Shown here piece by piece: positions 1 to 6,757 of a stretch of 10,177 nt of DNA. The stretch is from Verrucomicrobiota bacterium (GTDB lineage: Bacteria > Verrucomicrobiota > Verrucomicrobiia > Chthoniobacterales > JAFAMB01). Numbering within the stretch: the stretch's first letter is position 1; the number at the start of each line of letters is the position of its first letter. The notes beneath the pieces are model-generated. The model saw nothing but the letters and a program-made list of their open reading frames with translations. It did no database searches and was not told where the DNA came from. The translations under genes and the position numbers were made by a program. The DNA lies in contig JAFAVN010000427.1 of NCBI GenBank assembly GCA_019242435.1, positions 1 to 10,177 on the forward strand, in the 5' to 3' direction.

Positions 1-1344
1 CACCATCTGGTAACACTCCAGGAAACCGGTAGCGAAATCTTCCGGACGCTTCTGGATCCAATCATCCACTTGGCTCAACCCAAAGAAACCGCCGGTTTCT
101 ATTTCGGTTTCGTTGAAGTCAGGAACCTCATCGGCCTGAGCGAAATAGATGCGAATGAATTCCCATCCCGTCAGGGCGGAAGCCGGCACTTTTGCAATTT
201 CTTTCAAGGGAGAATTTAACCCCAGTTCTTCATACAATTCGCGGCCGGCACATTGTTCGTAGGACTCGCCTTCGTCTACGTGTCCGGCCGCGCTTGAGTC
301 CCATTTCCTGGGAAAATTGTCCTTCCGACGCGAGCGACGCTGCAAAAACAGTTCTCCCCGGCCATTCAAGACAAAGATATGCACGGCCCGATGTAAGAGC
401 TTGTCCGCATGTACCTTCCAGCGAGGAAGGCCTCCAATCGGCCGATCTTGTCCATCTACAACCTGCAGCCGTTCTTGGGTCTCCGCATCGCCGGCTACCG
501 GTCGGGTAGGGATCCCGGCCTGCTGGGGACTCAAACGTTTAGCGAGATTTGCCCAGCCTGTCGGTGAAATCTCCTCGGCACGAGACAAGGGGCCAAACCC
601 CTCAGCCTCGAGCGCCGCCGCCACCGATTGCGCCGGTACCAGTTTGCCCAAGGTATTGCTCAGCTTCTTCCTTCGCTCGGAGAACCCCGTTTTCACCAGC
701 CTGGTCAACCAATCGGCATTGATTTCGGCCACGTCCGCCGGTAACAAGCGATCCAGTTCGACTGCCACTGAATCGACATCCGGCCGCGGCAGGAAAACGC
801 TAGGGGGTAGTATCTTCAGTCGTCGAATCCGCCAGCGTTGCTGCAGTAAGACTGTTATAGCACCATACTCGCCGGATCGAGGCAATGCGGTGAGCCGGTC
901 TCCGACCTCTTTTTGGACCGTTAACACCATGCGTGAGAATGGGCATGGCTCTGCCGAAAAATGAAAGAGGAGCGCGCTGGACAGGTAGTACGGGAGATTT
1001 CCGATCAGTTTGACCTCGCCCCTACAAAACAGCTGCTTAGGATTGTAATCCAGGGCATCGCCTTCAACCACTTCCACGTTCGGCCGGGCGAATCGTTCTC
1101 GAAGGAAGGGCGCAAATAACCGGTCTTTTTCAATCAAAGTTGCCGACACCCGATCCAGAGGAAGGCATTCAGTCAAGGCCCCGAGGCCCGGGCCAATCTC
1201 CAACACAGACTCCCCTTGGTTAAGATGAAGCTGCTGAACGAGCCAATTAGCAAGGTTTCCATCATGCAAGAAGTTTTGGCCGAGAGACTTACGCGGGGAC
1301 GCCCCCAGGCGTTCGAGAGTTGACTTGATTTCAGAAATCTTCAC
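1..1344 (-). CDS. rsmA: RsmA (KsgA) 16S rRNA dimethyladenosine transferase fused to a C-terminal Nudix hydrolase domain, partial at left edge
   Basis: One frame is open for 448 codons from a GTG start at 1344 to the window edge; I checked every codon and found no stop. Residues about 1-273 are RsmA/KsgA, the SAM-dependent enzyme that dimethylates two adjacent adenines in the 3' end helix of 16S rRNA. Visible motifs are GQNFL (22-26), the SAM-binding EIGPGLGAL (49-57) and the catalytic NLPY (116-119). After a short linker rich in Pro, Gly and Ala (about 274-288) comes a Nudix domain resembling the YfcD/IPP-isomerase-like type. It has a complete Nudix box at 354-376 (G354, E360, R368-E369, E372-E373, G375). 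The Nudix substrate cannot be read from sequence. The start is GTG because no ATG, GTG or TTG lies between it and the in-frame stop at 1417-1419; no clear ribosome site precedes it. Only the last few residues are likely missing. RsmA and Nudix identity are strong; the functional meaning of the fusion is unknown. Confidence 0.93.
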   Translation of the reverse strand, partial: MKISEIKSTLERLGASPRKSLGQNFLHDGNLANWLVQQLHLNQGESVLEIGPGLGALTECLPLDRVSATLIEKDRLFAPFLRERFARPNVEVVEGDALDYNPKQLFCRGEVKLIGNLPYYLSSALLFHFSAEPCPFSRMVLTVQKEVGDRLTALPRSGEYGAITVLLQQRWRIRRLKILPPSVFLPRPDVDSVAVELDRLLPADVAEINADWLTRLVKTGFSERRKKLSNTLGKLVPAQSVAAALEAEGFGPLSRAEEISPTGWANLAKRLSPQQAGIPTRPVAGDAETQERLQVVDGQDRPIGGLPRWKVHADKLLHRAVHIFVLNGRGELFLQRRSRRKDNFPRKWDSSAAGHVDEGESYEQCAGRELYEELGLNSPLKEIAKVPASALTGWEFIRIYFAQADEVPDFNETEIETGGFFGLSQVDDWIQKRPEDFATGFLECYQMV

Positions 1345-1401
1345 TCGGCAGAGCCCGGCAGAAGGACACTTGCTGCCACGTTTTTCTCCAAAACACCGAA
1401 C

Positions 1402-1421
1402 TTTTTCACAAGTTATTCACA
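1402..1421 (+). repeat. Tandem pair of DnaA-box-like 9-mers
   Basis: TTTTTCACA (1402-1410) and TTATTCACA (1413-1421) sit in direct repeat as two 11-base units that differ at one base. Both fit the relaxed DnaA-box consensus TTWTNCACA and the second fits TTATNCACA exactly. The second copy overlaps the last codons of the upstream gene; the first lies in the gap before rsmA. Two 9-mers are not an origin, and dnaA/dnaN are not nearby. A DnaA-responsive regulatory site for rsmA is possible but is only inference. Confidence 0.35.
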
Positions 1422-2633
1422 AGGCTTTTCTTCCCCTGATCGTTTGCTCTCGGGTCCTGAAAGATCTGCTAAATCGCCAGGTCCGCGTCGCTTTCTCAGC
1501 CGGATTCGGACTTGCAAAAAACGCCGAACTTCGGAAAGTGCCAAGCCTTCGATAAAGTAGGACGAAGCCGCCTTACCGATCCCGTAGGTGCCGGCAGCAG
1601 CAACTCCTCCGGAAATAGCATTCCCCCACCCAGGCAGCAGTTTTACCGCTGCTCGGGCGCCTTCTCGAAGCACCATCCCCGCCCCGATGTTCATCCCAAG
1701 CGCCCCTAGAAATTCCGCCGCTGCTCTCAAATTAAGCTCGCGACCGCTAATGTGCATGATGCCGGCTACCATCGCGAACTGCAGTGTGGTTAGAATTGGG
1801 AAATCTGCCAAGGGAATAGGTTGAGCCCCAATGGCAGCGCTGATTGCGGAAACAGACCGAGTTAACCGGGACGCCAACTCGCGTTGCAATTCCCTCGTGC
1901 CAAACAGCCGAGCCGCGTCGACCTGGGCGTCTTCGGGAAGTTCTCGAGCCAATAAGTTTGCTAGGTCGCGAATATTTTTTCTTTGATCGCGATCTGGATC
2001 AAGGGTCCCATCTTGGCGAAACCGAACAAAGGATGAAACCGCAATCGCTCGAACGAAATGAGCGCCCAGGCTGCTTTGGCGGGTGAGCCGTTCTTGCAGC
2101 TCGGCCCGGCCATTCTCTACAATTTCAGCCGGTGTCAGGTCGGGAAAGTCAATGACAGCGATCAGGGGGATCTTTCGGTCAAATCGCTGTTGAACAAATT
2201 CCAAAACGCGGGACGCCTGGTCGCACGCGGAACCAAGGTCCTCGTGTGTGGTCCCGTCGACCAGGAACAAACAGATATCGGGAGCATCCTCAGCCAGGAT
2301 ATTGGTCAGGTTGGCCCAGGAGCGGCTGGCTTCATTGGCGCTTCGAGCATCGAGGCCGCAAAAACCGCCCTTACCCTTCTGCTCGTAGCTAATCCATCCG
2401 GAGCCTTGAGGAGGATCGATCAGTCTGAGTTCAGAGCCGAGGAGAGCGGATAGCAAAGCAGACGCATTAGCTTCTGACTGCCCCAGAAATGCGATACGGG
2501 CAGGACGTTGGGTCAAGAAGATCTGTTTGATCGGCCGGAGTTCATTGAGAACCGCGTTTTGCAGGGGCCCGGGCAACCGCCCAACCAAACCCTCGATCTT
2601 CTCGTAGATACTAAGAAGAGTTTGCTGATTCAT
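1413..2633 (-). CDS. Degenerate GTPase-like protein with DUF697-like C-terminal domain
   Basis: A 406-residue protein. Residues about 45-230 resemble an Era/YcjX-type P-loop GTPase: strand RIAFLGQ (46-52), helix ALLSALLG (59-66), a hydrophobic strand ending in LVDG (124-127) and another at IPLIAVID (155-162). The nucleotide-binding residues are lost. Where GxxxxGK(S/T) is expected it has GQSEANAS (51-58), with Asn-Ala replacing Gly-Lys, and the NKxD position reads VIDFPD. Residues about 270-375 resemble DUF697, a poorly understood domain often joined to GTPases and thought to associate with membranes: it begins PIPLADFPILTTLQ (272-285) and continues with Gly/Ala-rich hydrophobic stretches near 310-325 and 338-352. 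A basic, charged tail follows. ATG start; no good ribosome site. It lies 99 bases after the peroxiredoxin and 68 before rsmA on the same strand. The domain call is moderate; no function is assigned. Confidence 0.75.
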   Translation of the reverse strand: MNQQTLLSIYEKIEGLVGRLPGPLQNAVLNELRPIKQIFLTQRPARIAFLGQSEANASALLSALLGSELRLIDPPQGSGWISYEQKGKGGFCGLDARSANEASRSWANLTNILAEDAPDICLFLVDGTTHEDLGSACDQASRVLEFVQQRFDRKIPLIAVIDFPDLTPAEIVENGRAELQERLTRQSSLGAHFVRAIAVSSFVRFRQDGTLDPDRDQRKNIRDLANLLARELPEDAQVDAARLFGTRELQRELASRLTRSVSAISAAIGAQPIPLADFPILTTLQFAMVAGIMHISGRELNLRAAAEFLGALGMNIGAGMVLREGARAAVKLLPGWGNAISGGVAAAGTYGIGKAASSYFIEGLALSEVRRFLQVRIRLRKRRGPGDLADLSGPESKRSGEEKPCE

Positions 2634-2732
2634 CTTTTCTGGGAGCTAGCAGAATCCTCTTTCTATCCCGTTTTTGCTAACTACCTGTGCGCCGCCCATC
2701 TGATTAGCGGCATTGCCGGATGCCTTTGGGCC

Positions 2733-3233
2733 CTAGATGCTGGCTTCCAGACCTGCGCCCCGCTCAAGTAACGCTTTCGCCAACAAGGTAACGTGTTCCG
2801 CCGGTTTCACCTTTTTCAAGATATGCGTAATCCGCTGATCGGGTCCGATCACAAACGTCGTTCGCTCCGTCCCGAAGTACTTTTTGCCGTACATACTCTT
2901 CTCAACCCAAACTCCATAACTTTGGACGATTTGCTTTTCGGCGTCGCTCAGCAATGGAAACGGCAGCCCATTTTTCTTGATGAATTTCGCATGGCTCTCG
3001 GCCGAATCCACGCTGACCCCGAAGAGTTCCGCCTTTGACTGAATTTCACCCCAGGTGTCGCGAAGGTCACATGCTTGTCTGGTGCAGCCCGGGGTGTCGT
3101 CTTTCGAGTAAAAATAGAGGACCAGGGCGGAGCCCTTGAAGTCGCGCAGTTTGACCGGTTGCCCAGATCCGTAAATACCTCCGACCGCTATCGCTTGGAA
3201 ATCAGGGGCCGGGTCGCCAATGTTCAATTCCAT
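2733..3233 (-). CDS. bcp: Peroxiredoxin, PrxQ/BCP (bacterioferritin comigratory protein) subfamily
   Basis: A 166-residue thiol peroxidase that reduces hydrogen and organic peroxides using thioredoxin-type reductants in the cytoplasm. The fold and motifs are clear: GDPAPDF (6-12), FKGSALVLYFYSKDDTPGCT (32-51) with the peroxidatic cysteine Cys50 in the PGCT motif, and a likely resolving Cys55 five residues later, the CX4C arrangement of atypical 2-Cys PrxQ enzymes. The active-site arginine is likely Arg124 in GTERTTFVIG. Length is slightly above the usual 150-160. I chose ATG 3233, which gives MELNIGDPAPDF. The frame stays open upstream to 3353, but that extension would overlap the end of the flavoprotein gene and has no family resemblance. 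It starts 25 bases after the flavoprotein stop and is probably co-transcribed with it. Both are redox proteins, but a functional link is not shown. Confidence 0.93.
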   Translation of the reverse strand: MELNIGDPAPDFQAIAVGGIYGSGQPVKLRDFKGSALVLYFYSKDDTPGCTRQACDLRDTWGEIQSKAELFGVSVDSAESHAKFIKKNGLPFPLLSDAEKQIVQSYGVWVEKSMYGKKYFGTERTTFVIGPDQRITHILKKVKPAEHVTLLAKALLERGAGLEASI

Positions 3234-3258
3234 ATACACGTCGCGAAAGCTCTCACGG

Positions 3259-4443
3259 CTAGACCCGCCGCGCAATCCACTTCGCCGCAGCTTCGCCGGA
3301 GATCTTGCCGGTGACATAGCAGCCTTGCATGAGATACCCGCCGGTCGGCGCATCCCAATCGATCATTTCTCCGGCACAAAAGACGCCTGGGTACCGATTT
3401 AACATGAGTTGACCGTCTAATTCGGCCCAATCAACGCCGCCCGCCGACGAGATGGCTTCAGTGATCGGCCGCGGACGGCTCAACCGCAGAGCACACCCTC
3501 GCACTGCTACGAGCAAGGATTTAAAATCCTTGGGCTTCATCACCTCCTCGATCAGCCCGATCGCTGTCGGACTTAAACGCCAGCTCTTCACTGCCGAATC
3601 TGATAAGCTTTCGCCGTCTCGCCACTTATCTCTGAGATCCTGATCAGACAGATCGGGCTTGAAATCGATCTCGATCTCAGGGTTTTCCCGGATCTGGCGC
3701 CCGAGTTGATACAGAGCTCCGCCTTCCAGGCCGTATTGGGTAATGAGAAGCTCTCCCCGGACAATGCGGCCCGAACACCTCACCGACAGATTCTTCAACG
3801 GCTTCCCCTCGGCCAGCCTCAGAAACTCGGGCGACCAGGTGTACTCCCAACCAACATTGGACGCAATGAAGGTATTGACCCGAATTCCCATCCGGCCAAA
3901 CTTTTCCACCCAAGTAGCGTCAGACCCTGTCTGTGGCCAGGAAGCACCCCCTAACGCAAAGACCACGGCATCGGCAGTAACCGTTAGAGGCTCTTCCCCC
4001 TTCTTAAAAATCACGTCCAACGGACCGTCGCCAGTTAGTTCGTGGAACTTGTATCCCAGGTGAATATCACACCCGAGCCGATAAAGACGCTCTAACCAAC
4101 GCTCCAGAATTTCCGGGGCCCGTTTGGAACGAGGAAAGATTCGCCCGCTTGTGCCCACGAAAGTCGCTATCCCAAGCTCCTCGAACCAGTTCCGCAACGT
4201 CTGCGGCGGAAAGCGCTGCAGCATTCCCTCCCAGCGATCCGGGTCGTCATACCGAGCGGCAAAGCTCTCCAGAGGTTCAGAGTGAGTGATGTTCAGGCCC
4301 CCACGGCCGGCGATCAAAAACTTCCGGCCAAGGGACGATTTGTGATCAAAGATGTGCGTGACAACCCCCGAATGCGCCAACGCCTCCGCCGCCCATAGAC
4401 CCGCGGGACCCGCTCCGATTACCACCGCGCCTTCGAATTTCAC
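3259..4443 (-). CDS. HI0933-family FAD-dependent oxidoreductase (uncharacterised flavoprotein)
   Basis: A 394-residue flavoprotein. The N-terminal FAD-binding Rossmann motif is GAGPAG (10-15), preceded by the usual hydrophobic strand. The HI0933/YhiN signature is clear at GRKFLIAGRGGLNITH (39-54) with its Gly-rich turn and Asn. The second flavin-contacting segment ALGGASWPQTGSDATW is at 163-178, and the C-terminal segment GVFCAGEMIDWDAPTGGY (353-370), followed by QGCYVTGKISG, closes the FAD site. The shorter, divergent middle fits the PP_4765-like branch better than YhiN itself. Substrate and electron acceptor are unknown for the family. Start is GTG at 4443, overlapping the NadA TGA by four bases (GTGA), which implies translational coupling; a GGA six to nine bases upstream lies within nadA. 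No signal peptide is seen, so a cytoplasmic enzyme is likely. Family call is strong; function is open. Confidence 0.9.
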   Translation of the reverse strand: MKFEGAVVIGAGPAGLWAAEALAHSGVVTHIFDHKSSLGRKFLIAGRGGLNITHSEPLESFAARYDDPDRWEGMLQRFPPQTLRNWFEELGIATFVGTSGRIFPRSKRAPEILERWLERLYRLGCDIHLGYKFHELTGDGPLDVIFKKGEEPLTVTADAVVFALGGASWPQTGSDATWVEKFGRMGIRVNTFIASNVGWEYTWSPEFLRLAEGKPLKNLSVRCSGRIVRGELLITQYGLEGGALYQLGRQIRENPEIEIDFKPDLSDQDLRDKWRDGESLSDSAVKSWRLSPTAIGLIEEVMKPKDFKSLLVAVRGCALRLSRPRPITEAISSAGGVDWAELDGQLMLNRYPGVFCAGEMIDWDAPTGGYLMQGCYVTGKISGEAAAKWIARRV

Positions 4444-5381
4444 TTAAGTTCCAACATTCGCAGAATCGGGAGTTCAGCCTGTTTTCTAATACTTTCCGGC
4501 ATAGTGATTTCTGGTTGAAGCGTCTCCAACGCGTCGCGCAGTTTTTCCAGGGTGTTCCGCTTCATGAACCGGCAGTCTGCGCAGGCACAGTTTTCAGTCG
4601 GGCCGGGAATGAACTCCTTGTCCGGCAACTCTTTTTTCAGTCGATGTAGCATTCCGGATTCTGTCGCGATAATGAAAGAGTTGGCCGGTGAATTCCGACA
4701 GTAACTGACCATTTTTTCGGTCGAACAAACCTCGTCTGCCAGGAGGCGCACCGCGTAGGTGCATTCCGGGTGCGCGACCACGGGAGCGTCCGGATAGACT
4801 TCCCGTATTCGTTGGATGCTGTTCTGTGTGAACTCGACATGGACATAACAGGCACCCCGCCATAGATCCATCTTCCGGCCCGTTTGTTCCATAACCCAGG
4901 AACCAAGGTTTTGATCAGGAACAAAAAGTATATTCCGATCCTTCGGCGCGGCCTGCACGACCTTTACCGCGTTGCCGCTTGTGCAAATGATATCCGACAG
5001 CGCCTTCACTCCGGCGCTGCAGTTGATATACGCGATCACGTAGTAGTTCCTGTCGCGATGCCGGTTCAGAAAATCAGCAAGATGATCGGCCGGGCAGGAA
5101 TCCGCTAGCGAGCAACCAGCCTCCAGGTCCGGCAAAATCACTTTTCGCCCCGGATTCACAATCTTGGCGGTCTCCGCCATAAAATGGACACCGCAGAACA
5201 CAATCACATCTGCGTCTGACTCTTTAGCCCGATAGCTCAGCCCGAGAGAGTCACCGACAAAGTCCGCAACATCTTGTATTTCAGGAACTTGATAATTGTG
5301 GGCCAGAATTACCGCTTTTCTTTCCACCTTGAGGCGCAAGACCTCACTCGCAAGATCGTAACCTTCCTTCAAAGCCACCAT
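4440..5381 (-). CDS. nadA: Quinolinate synthase NadA
   Basis: NadA condenses iminoaspartate with dihydroxyacetone phosphate to make quinolinate in de novo NAD synthesis, using a [4Fe-4S] cluster. The sequence is collinear with the short NadA type: VILAHNYQVPEIQDVADFVG early on, then FCGVHFMAETAKI, then SDIICTSGNAV, then ILRMLEL at the end. Cluster-ligand cysteines, counted from the ATG, are Cys90 (AGCSLAD), Cys178 (GACYVH) and Cys270 (last Cys of the CACADC run). I chose ATG 5381 (313 residues) because it begins where family members begin. A TTG at 5417 would add 12 residues, has no ribosome site and sits inside a small hairpin stem. No good Shine-Dalgarno precedes the ATG either. No NadB, NadC or aspartate dehydrogenase gene is in the window. 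It overlaps the downstream flavoprotein by GTGA and follows moeA after a long, apparently structured spacer. Confidence 0.95.
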   Translation of the reverse strand: MVALKEGYDLASEVLRLKVERKAVILAHNYQVPEIQDVADFVGDSLGLSYRAKESDADVIVFCGVHFMAETAKIVNPGRKVILPDLEAGCSLADSCPADHLADFLNRHRDRNYYVIAYINCSAGVKALSDIICTSGNAVKVVQAAPKDRNILFVPDQNLGSWVMEQTGRKMDLWRGACYVHVEFTQNSIQRIREVYPDAPVVAHPECTYAVRLLADEVCSTEKMVSYCRNSPANSFIIATESGMLHRLKKELPDKEFIPGPTENCACADCRFMKRNTLEKLRDALETLQPEITMPESIRKQAELPILRMLELK

Positions 5382-5384
5382 TTG

Positions 5385-5404
5385 ATAGAGTATGATTTCT
5401 CTAT
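5385..5404 (-). promoter_or_regulatory. Small hairpin immediately before the nadA ATG
   Basis: ATAGAG (5404-5399 on the minus strand) is perfectly complementary to CTCTAT (5390-5385), with an 8-base loop. It ends three bases before the preferred nadA ATG (5379-5381), so it covers the place where a ribosome-binding site would lie. A six-base stem can occur by chance; its position is what makes it worth recording. Confidence 0.3.
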
Positions 5405-5411
5405 TGGATAG

Positions 5412-5430
5412 ATTCAATGCCGTTTTGAAT
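5412..5430 (-). promoter_or_regulatory. Small hairpin in the nadA leader covering the alternative TTG
   Basis: ATTCAA (5430-5425, minus strand) pairs perfectly with TTGAAT (5417-5412) across a 7-base loop. The TTG that could serve as an upstream nadA start is the first three bases of the 3' arm, which argues against its use. It lies between the larger structured element (5433-5558) and the nadA ATG. Confidence 0.3.
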
Positions 5431-5432
5431 GA

Positions 5433-5558
5433 AGATCGTTTGGCGGCTTCCGTTCGGCTTTATGGTCGATGGGCAAACGATCTGCTGACGGGAGGATGGA
5501 GTGAAGCCGCTGGGACCCTTGCTAATCTCTAAAGGCGTCAAACAGGTGACTCCCATCC
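5433..5558 (-). promoter_or_regulatory. Candidate structured leader RNA of nadA: two hairpins with complementary loops
   Basis: Read on the minus strand, 5558-5549 pairs with 5502-5494 (9 base pairs, one bulged G) to form hairpin 1. Positions 5483-5474 pair perfectly with 5442-5433 (10 base pairs) to form hairpin 2. GCGGCTTC at 5510-5503, in loop 1 directly against its stem, is perfectly complementary to GAAGCCGC at 5450-5443, in loop 2 directly against its stem. This makes an 8-base-pair kissing or pseudoknot contact, or an alternative pairing that competes with the hairpins. Neither hairpin is followed by a U-run, so simple intrinsic terminators are unlikely. The element fills most of the moeA-nadA gap, which favours a cis-regulatory leader for nadA; a small RNA or a moeA 3' end structure are alternatives. 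I do not recognise a known riboswitch class. The pairing is symmetric, so strand is inferred from gene direction. Confidence 0.45.
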
Positions 5559-5574
5559 GATGATCGGCTCGACA

Positions 5575-6753
5575 CTACCAGTCACCAATCACCACCACTA
5601 CCCTTTGTCCTTGAGAAATCTCTTCGCCCGCACCCACCCTCAAAAGTGCGTTTGCTTTGGCGAGCCCAAAGAGTGCGTGCGACTCCTGGACGCCTGTTGG
5701 TGTGAATTGTCCGGACTCCAAGCGTCCCCGGAGATAATGCGGACGTTCACCCGGATTCTTGATAGCCTGAGAAGCCACGGCCTCCGTCATACTGAGGCTG
5801 GCGCCTCGCCAACCCTGCAATGCCAAGAGCGCCGGTCTCACGAAAAGAACAAACGTAACAAAGGCGGAGACCGGATTACCGGGTAACCCAAAAAGCCAAG
5901 CTTCGTGCAGCCGGCCAAATACAAAGGGCTTGCCCGGGCGTACCGCCACTTTCCAGAGATCGATTTTCCCACCGATCCTTTCAACTGTGGACTTCACCAG
6001 GTCGCGCTCCCCTACCGATACTCCGCCAGCAATCAGTACTACATCACGCGACGCTGCTTTCCGCAGCGCATTGAAATGATCTTGTTCCCGATCGGGTACA
6101 GGCTCGAACAGGTGCGGAACTCCACCAGCTTTGCGTACCAACTCCTGCAGCATAATCCGATTGGTTTCGTAAATCTCCCCGGGACCCAGCGGTTCAGGTG
6201 CAGTCCGGAGTTCGCTTCCGGTGGCAAGGACAGCTACTTCCGGCCGCCGAAAAACTTTGACTCGGCCCATTCCCTGCGAGGCCAGCGTTGCCAGTAATGG
6301 CGCGGTCAAGCGGGTACCCCCTGGAGCGATCTTTTGCCCTTCACAAAGATCGCCTCCGCGCCGCCGGATGAAGTCGCCGATCGCAACTGCTTCCCGGATG
6401 GTGATCGTATTGCCTTCCCGATCGCAGTCTTCCTGCATCACGACGGCATCAGCTCCCTGAGGAATGGGTGCGCCCGTATAGAGCCGGATTGCCGCTCCGG
6501 GCAACACCGTCAGTCCCTGGTCCGGCCCGGCGGGCTGCTCGCCTGTGATTCGAAGCTTCGCACCCGCCGTGGCATCTGCCGCCCGCACCGCGTAACCATC
6601 CATCATCGAGTTGTCAAAGCGCGGCAGCGCCGCTTTCGCGAACACGTCCTCGGCCAACACCCGGTCTCCGGCCGCAAACAGCGGTTCTTCTTCTGCCTCC
6701 AGCGGCCGGATAGCGGCGAGAATCGAGCCAAGGGCTTCTTCTTCTGTCAGCAT
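5575..6753 (-). CDS. moeA: Molybdopterin molybdotransferase MoeA
   Basis: MoeA inserts molybdate into adenylylated molybdopterin (made by the MogA-type adenylyltransferase) in the last step of molybdenum cofactor synthesis. The 392-residue length matches the family. The signatures are in order: the MoeA N-terminal motif RFDNSMMDGYAVR (45-57), LYTGAPIPQGADAVVMQE (91-108), the MoCF-fold segment VAVLATGSEL (173-182), PGEIYETNR (191-199), the GGVSVGERDLVK active-site segment (243-254), VRPGKPFVFG (271-280), LFGLPGNPVSAFVTF (287-301), and a C-terminal beta domain from about 325. All recognised motifs are present, so it is probably active. The ATG at 6753 lies four bases after the upstream algH stop, with AAGG two bases before it, so the pair is very likely one transcript. 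No other Moco gene and no molybdoenzyme is in the window. It is followed by the structured spacer before nadA. Confidence 0.96.
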   Translation of the reverse strand: MLTEEEALGSILAAIRPLEAEEEPLFAAGDRVLAEDVFAKAALPRFDNSMMDGYAVRAADATAGAKLRITGEQPAGPDQGLTVLPGAAIRLYTGAPIPQGADAVVMQEDCDREGNTITIREAVAIGDFIRRRGGDLCEGQKIAPGGTRLTAPLLATLASQGMGRVKVFRRPEVAVLATGSELRTAPEPLGPGEIYETNRIMLQELVRKAGGVPHLFEPVPDREQDHFNALRKAASRDVVLIAGGVSVGERDLVKSTVERIGGKIDLWKVAVRPGKPFVFGRLHEAWLFGLPGNPVSAFVTFVLFVRPALLALQGWRGASLSMTEAVASQAIKNPGERPHYLRGRLESGQFTPTGVQESHALFGLAKANALLRVGAGEEISQGQRVVVVIGDW

Positions 6754-6757
6754 AACC

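Noticed and set aside
192..964. Long plus-strand open frames opposite rsmA-Nudix
   Set aside because: They lie antisense to a frame with complete RsmA and Nudix motifs, show no domain of their own and overlap each other. They are shadows of the codon bias of the real gene.
2634..2732. Terminator or small RNA between the peroxiredoxin and the pseudo-GTPase
   Set aside because: Only 4-5 base-pair hairpins with no T-run are found; nothing supports a feature.
3234..3353. An upstream ATG that would add 40 residues to the peroxiredoxin
   Set aside because: The extension is Arg/Ser-rich, unlike any peroxiredoxin N-terminus, and overlaps the end of the flavoprotein gene. ATG 3233 gives the family start.
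5382..5417. TTG start for NadA at 5417
   Set aside because: It adds 12 residues not expected in the family, has no ribosome site and lies in a hairpin stem. It remains a minor alternative.
5433..5574. NAD+-I (nadA motif) riboswitch
   Set aside because: The position is right, but I do not see the CAACAACC-type core that I recall for that class, and the layout differs. A covariance-model scan would be decisive.
5433..5574. Intrinsic terminator of moeA
   Set aside because: The stems are long but no run of T follows either hairpin on the minus strand.
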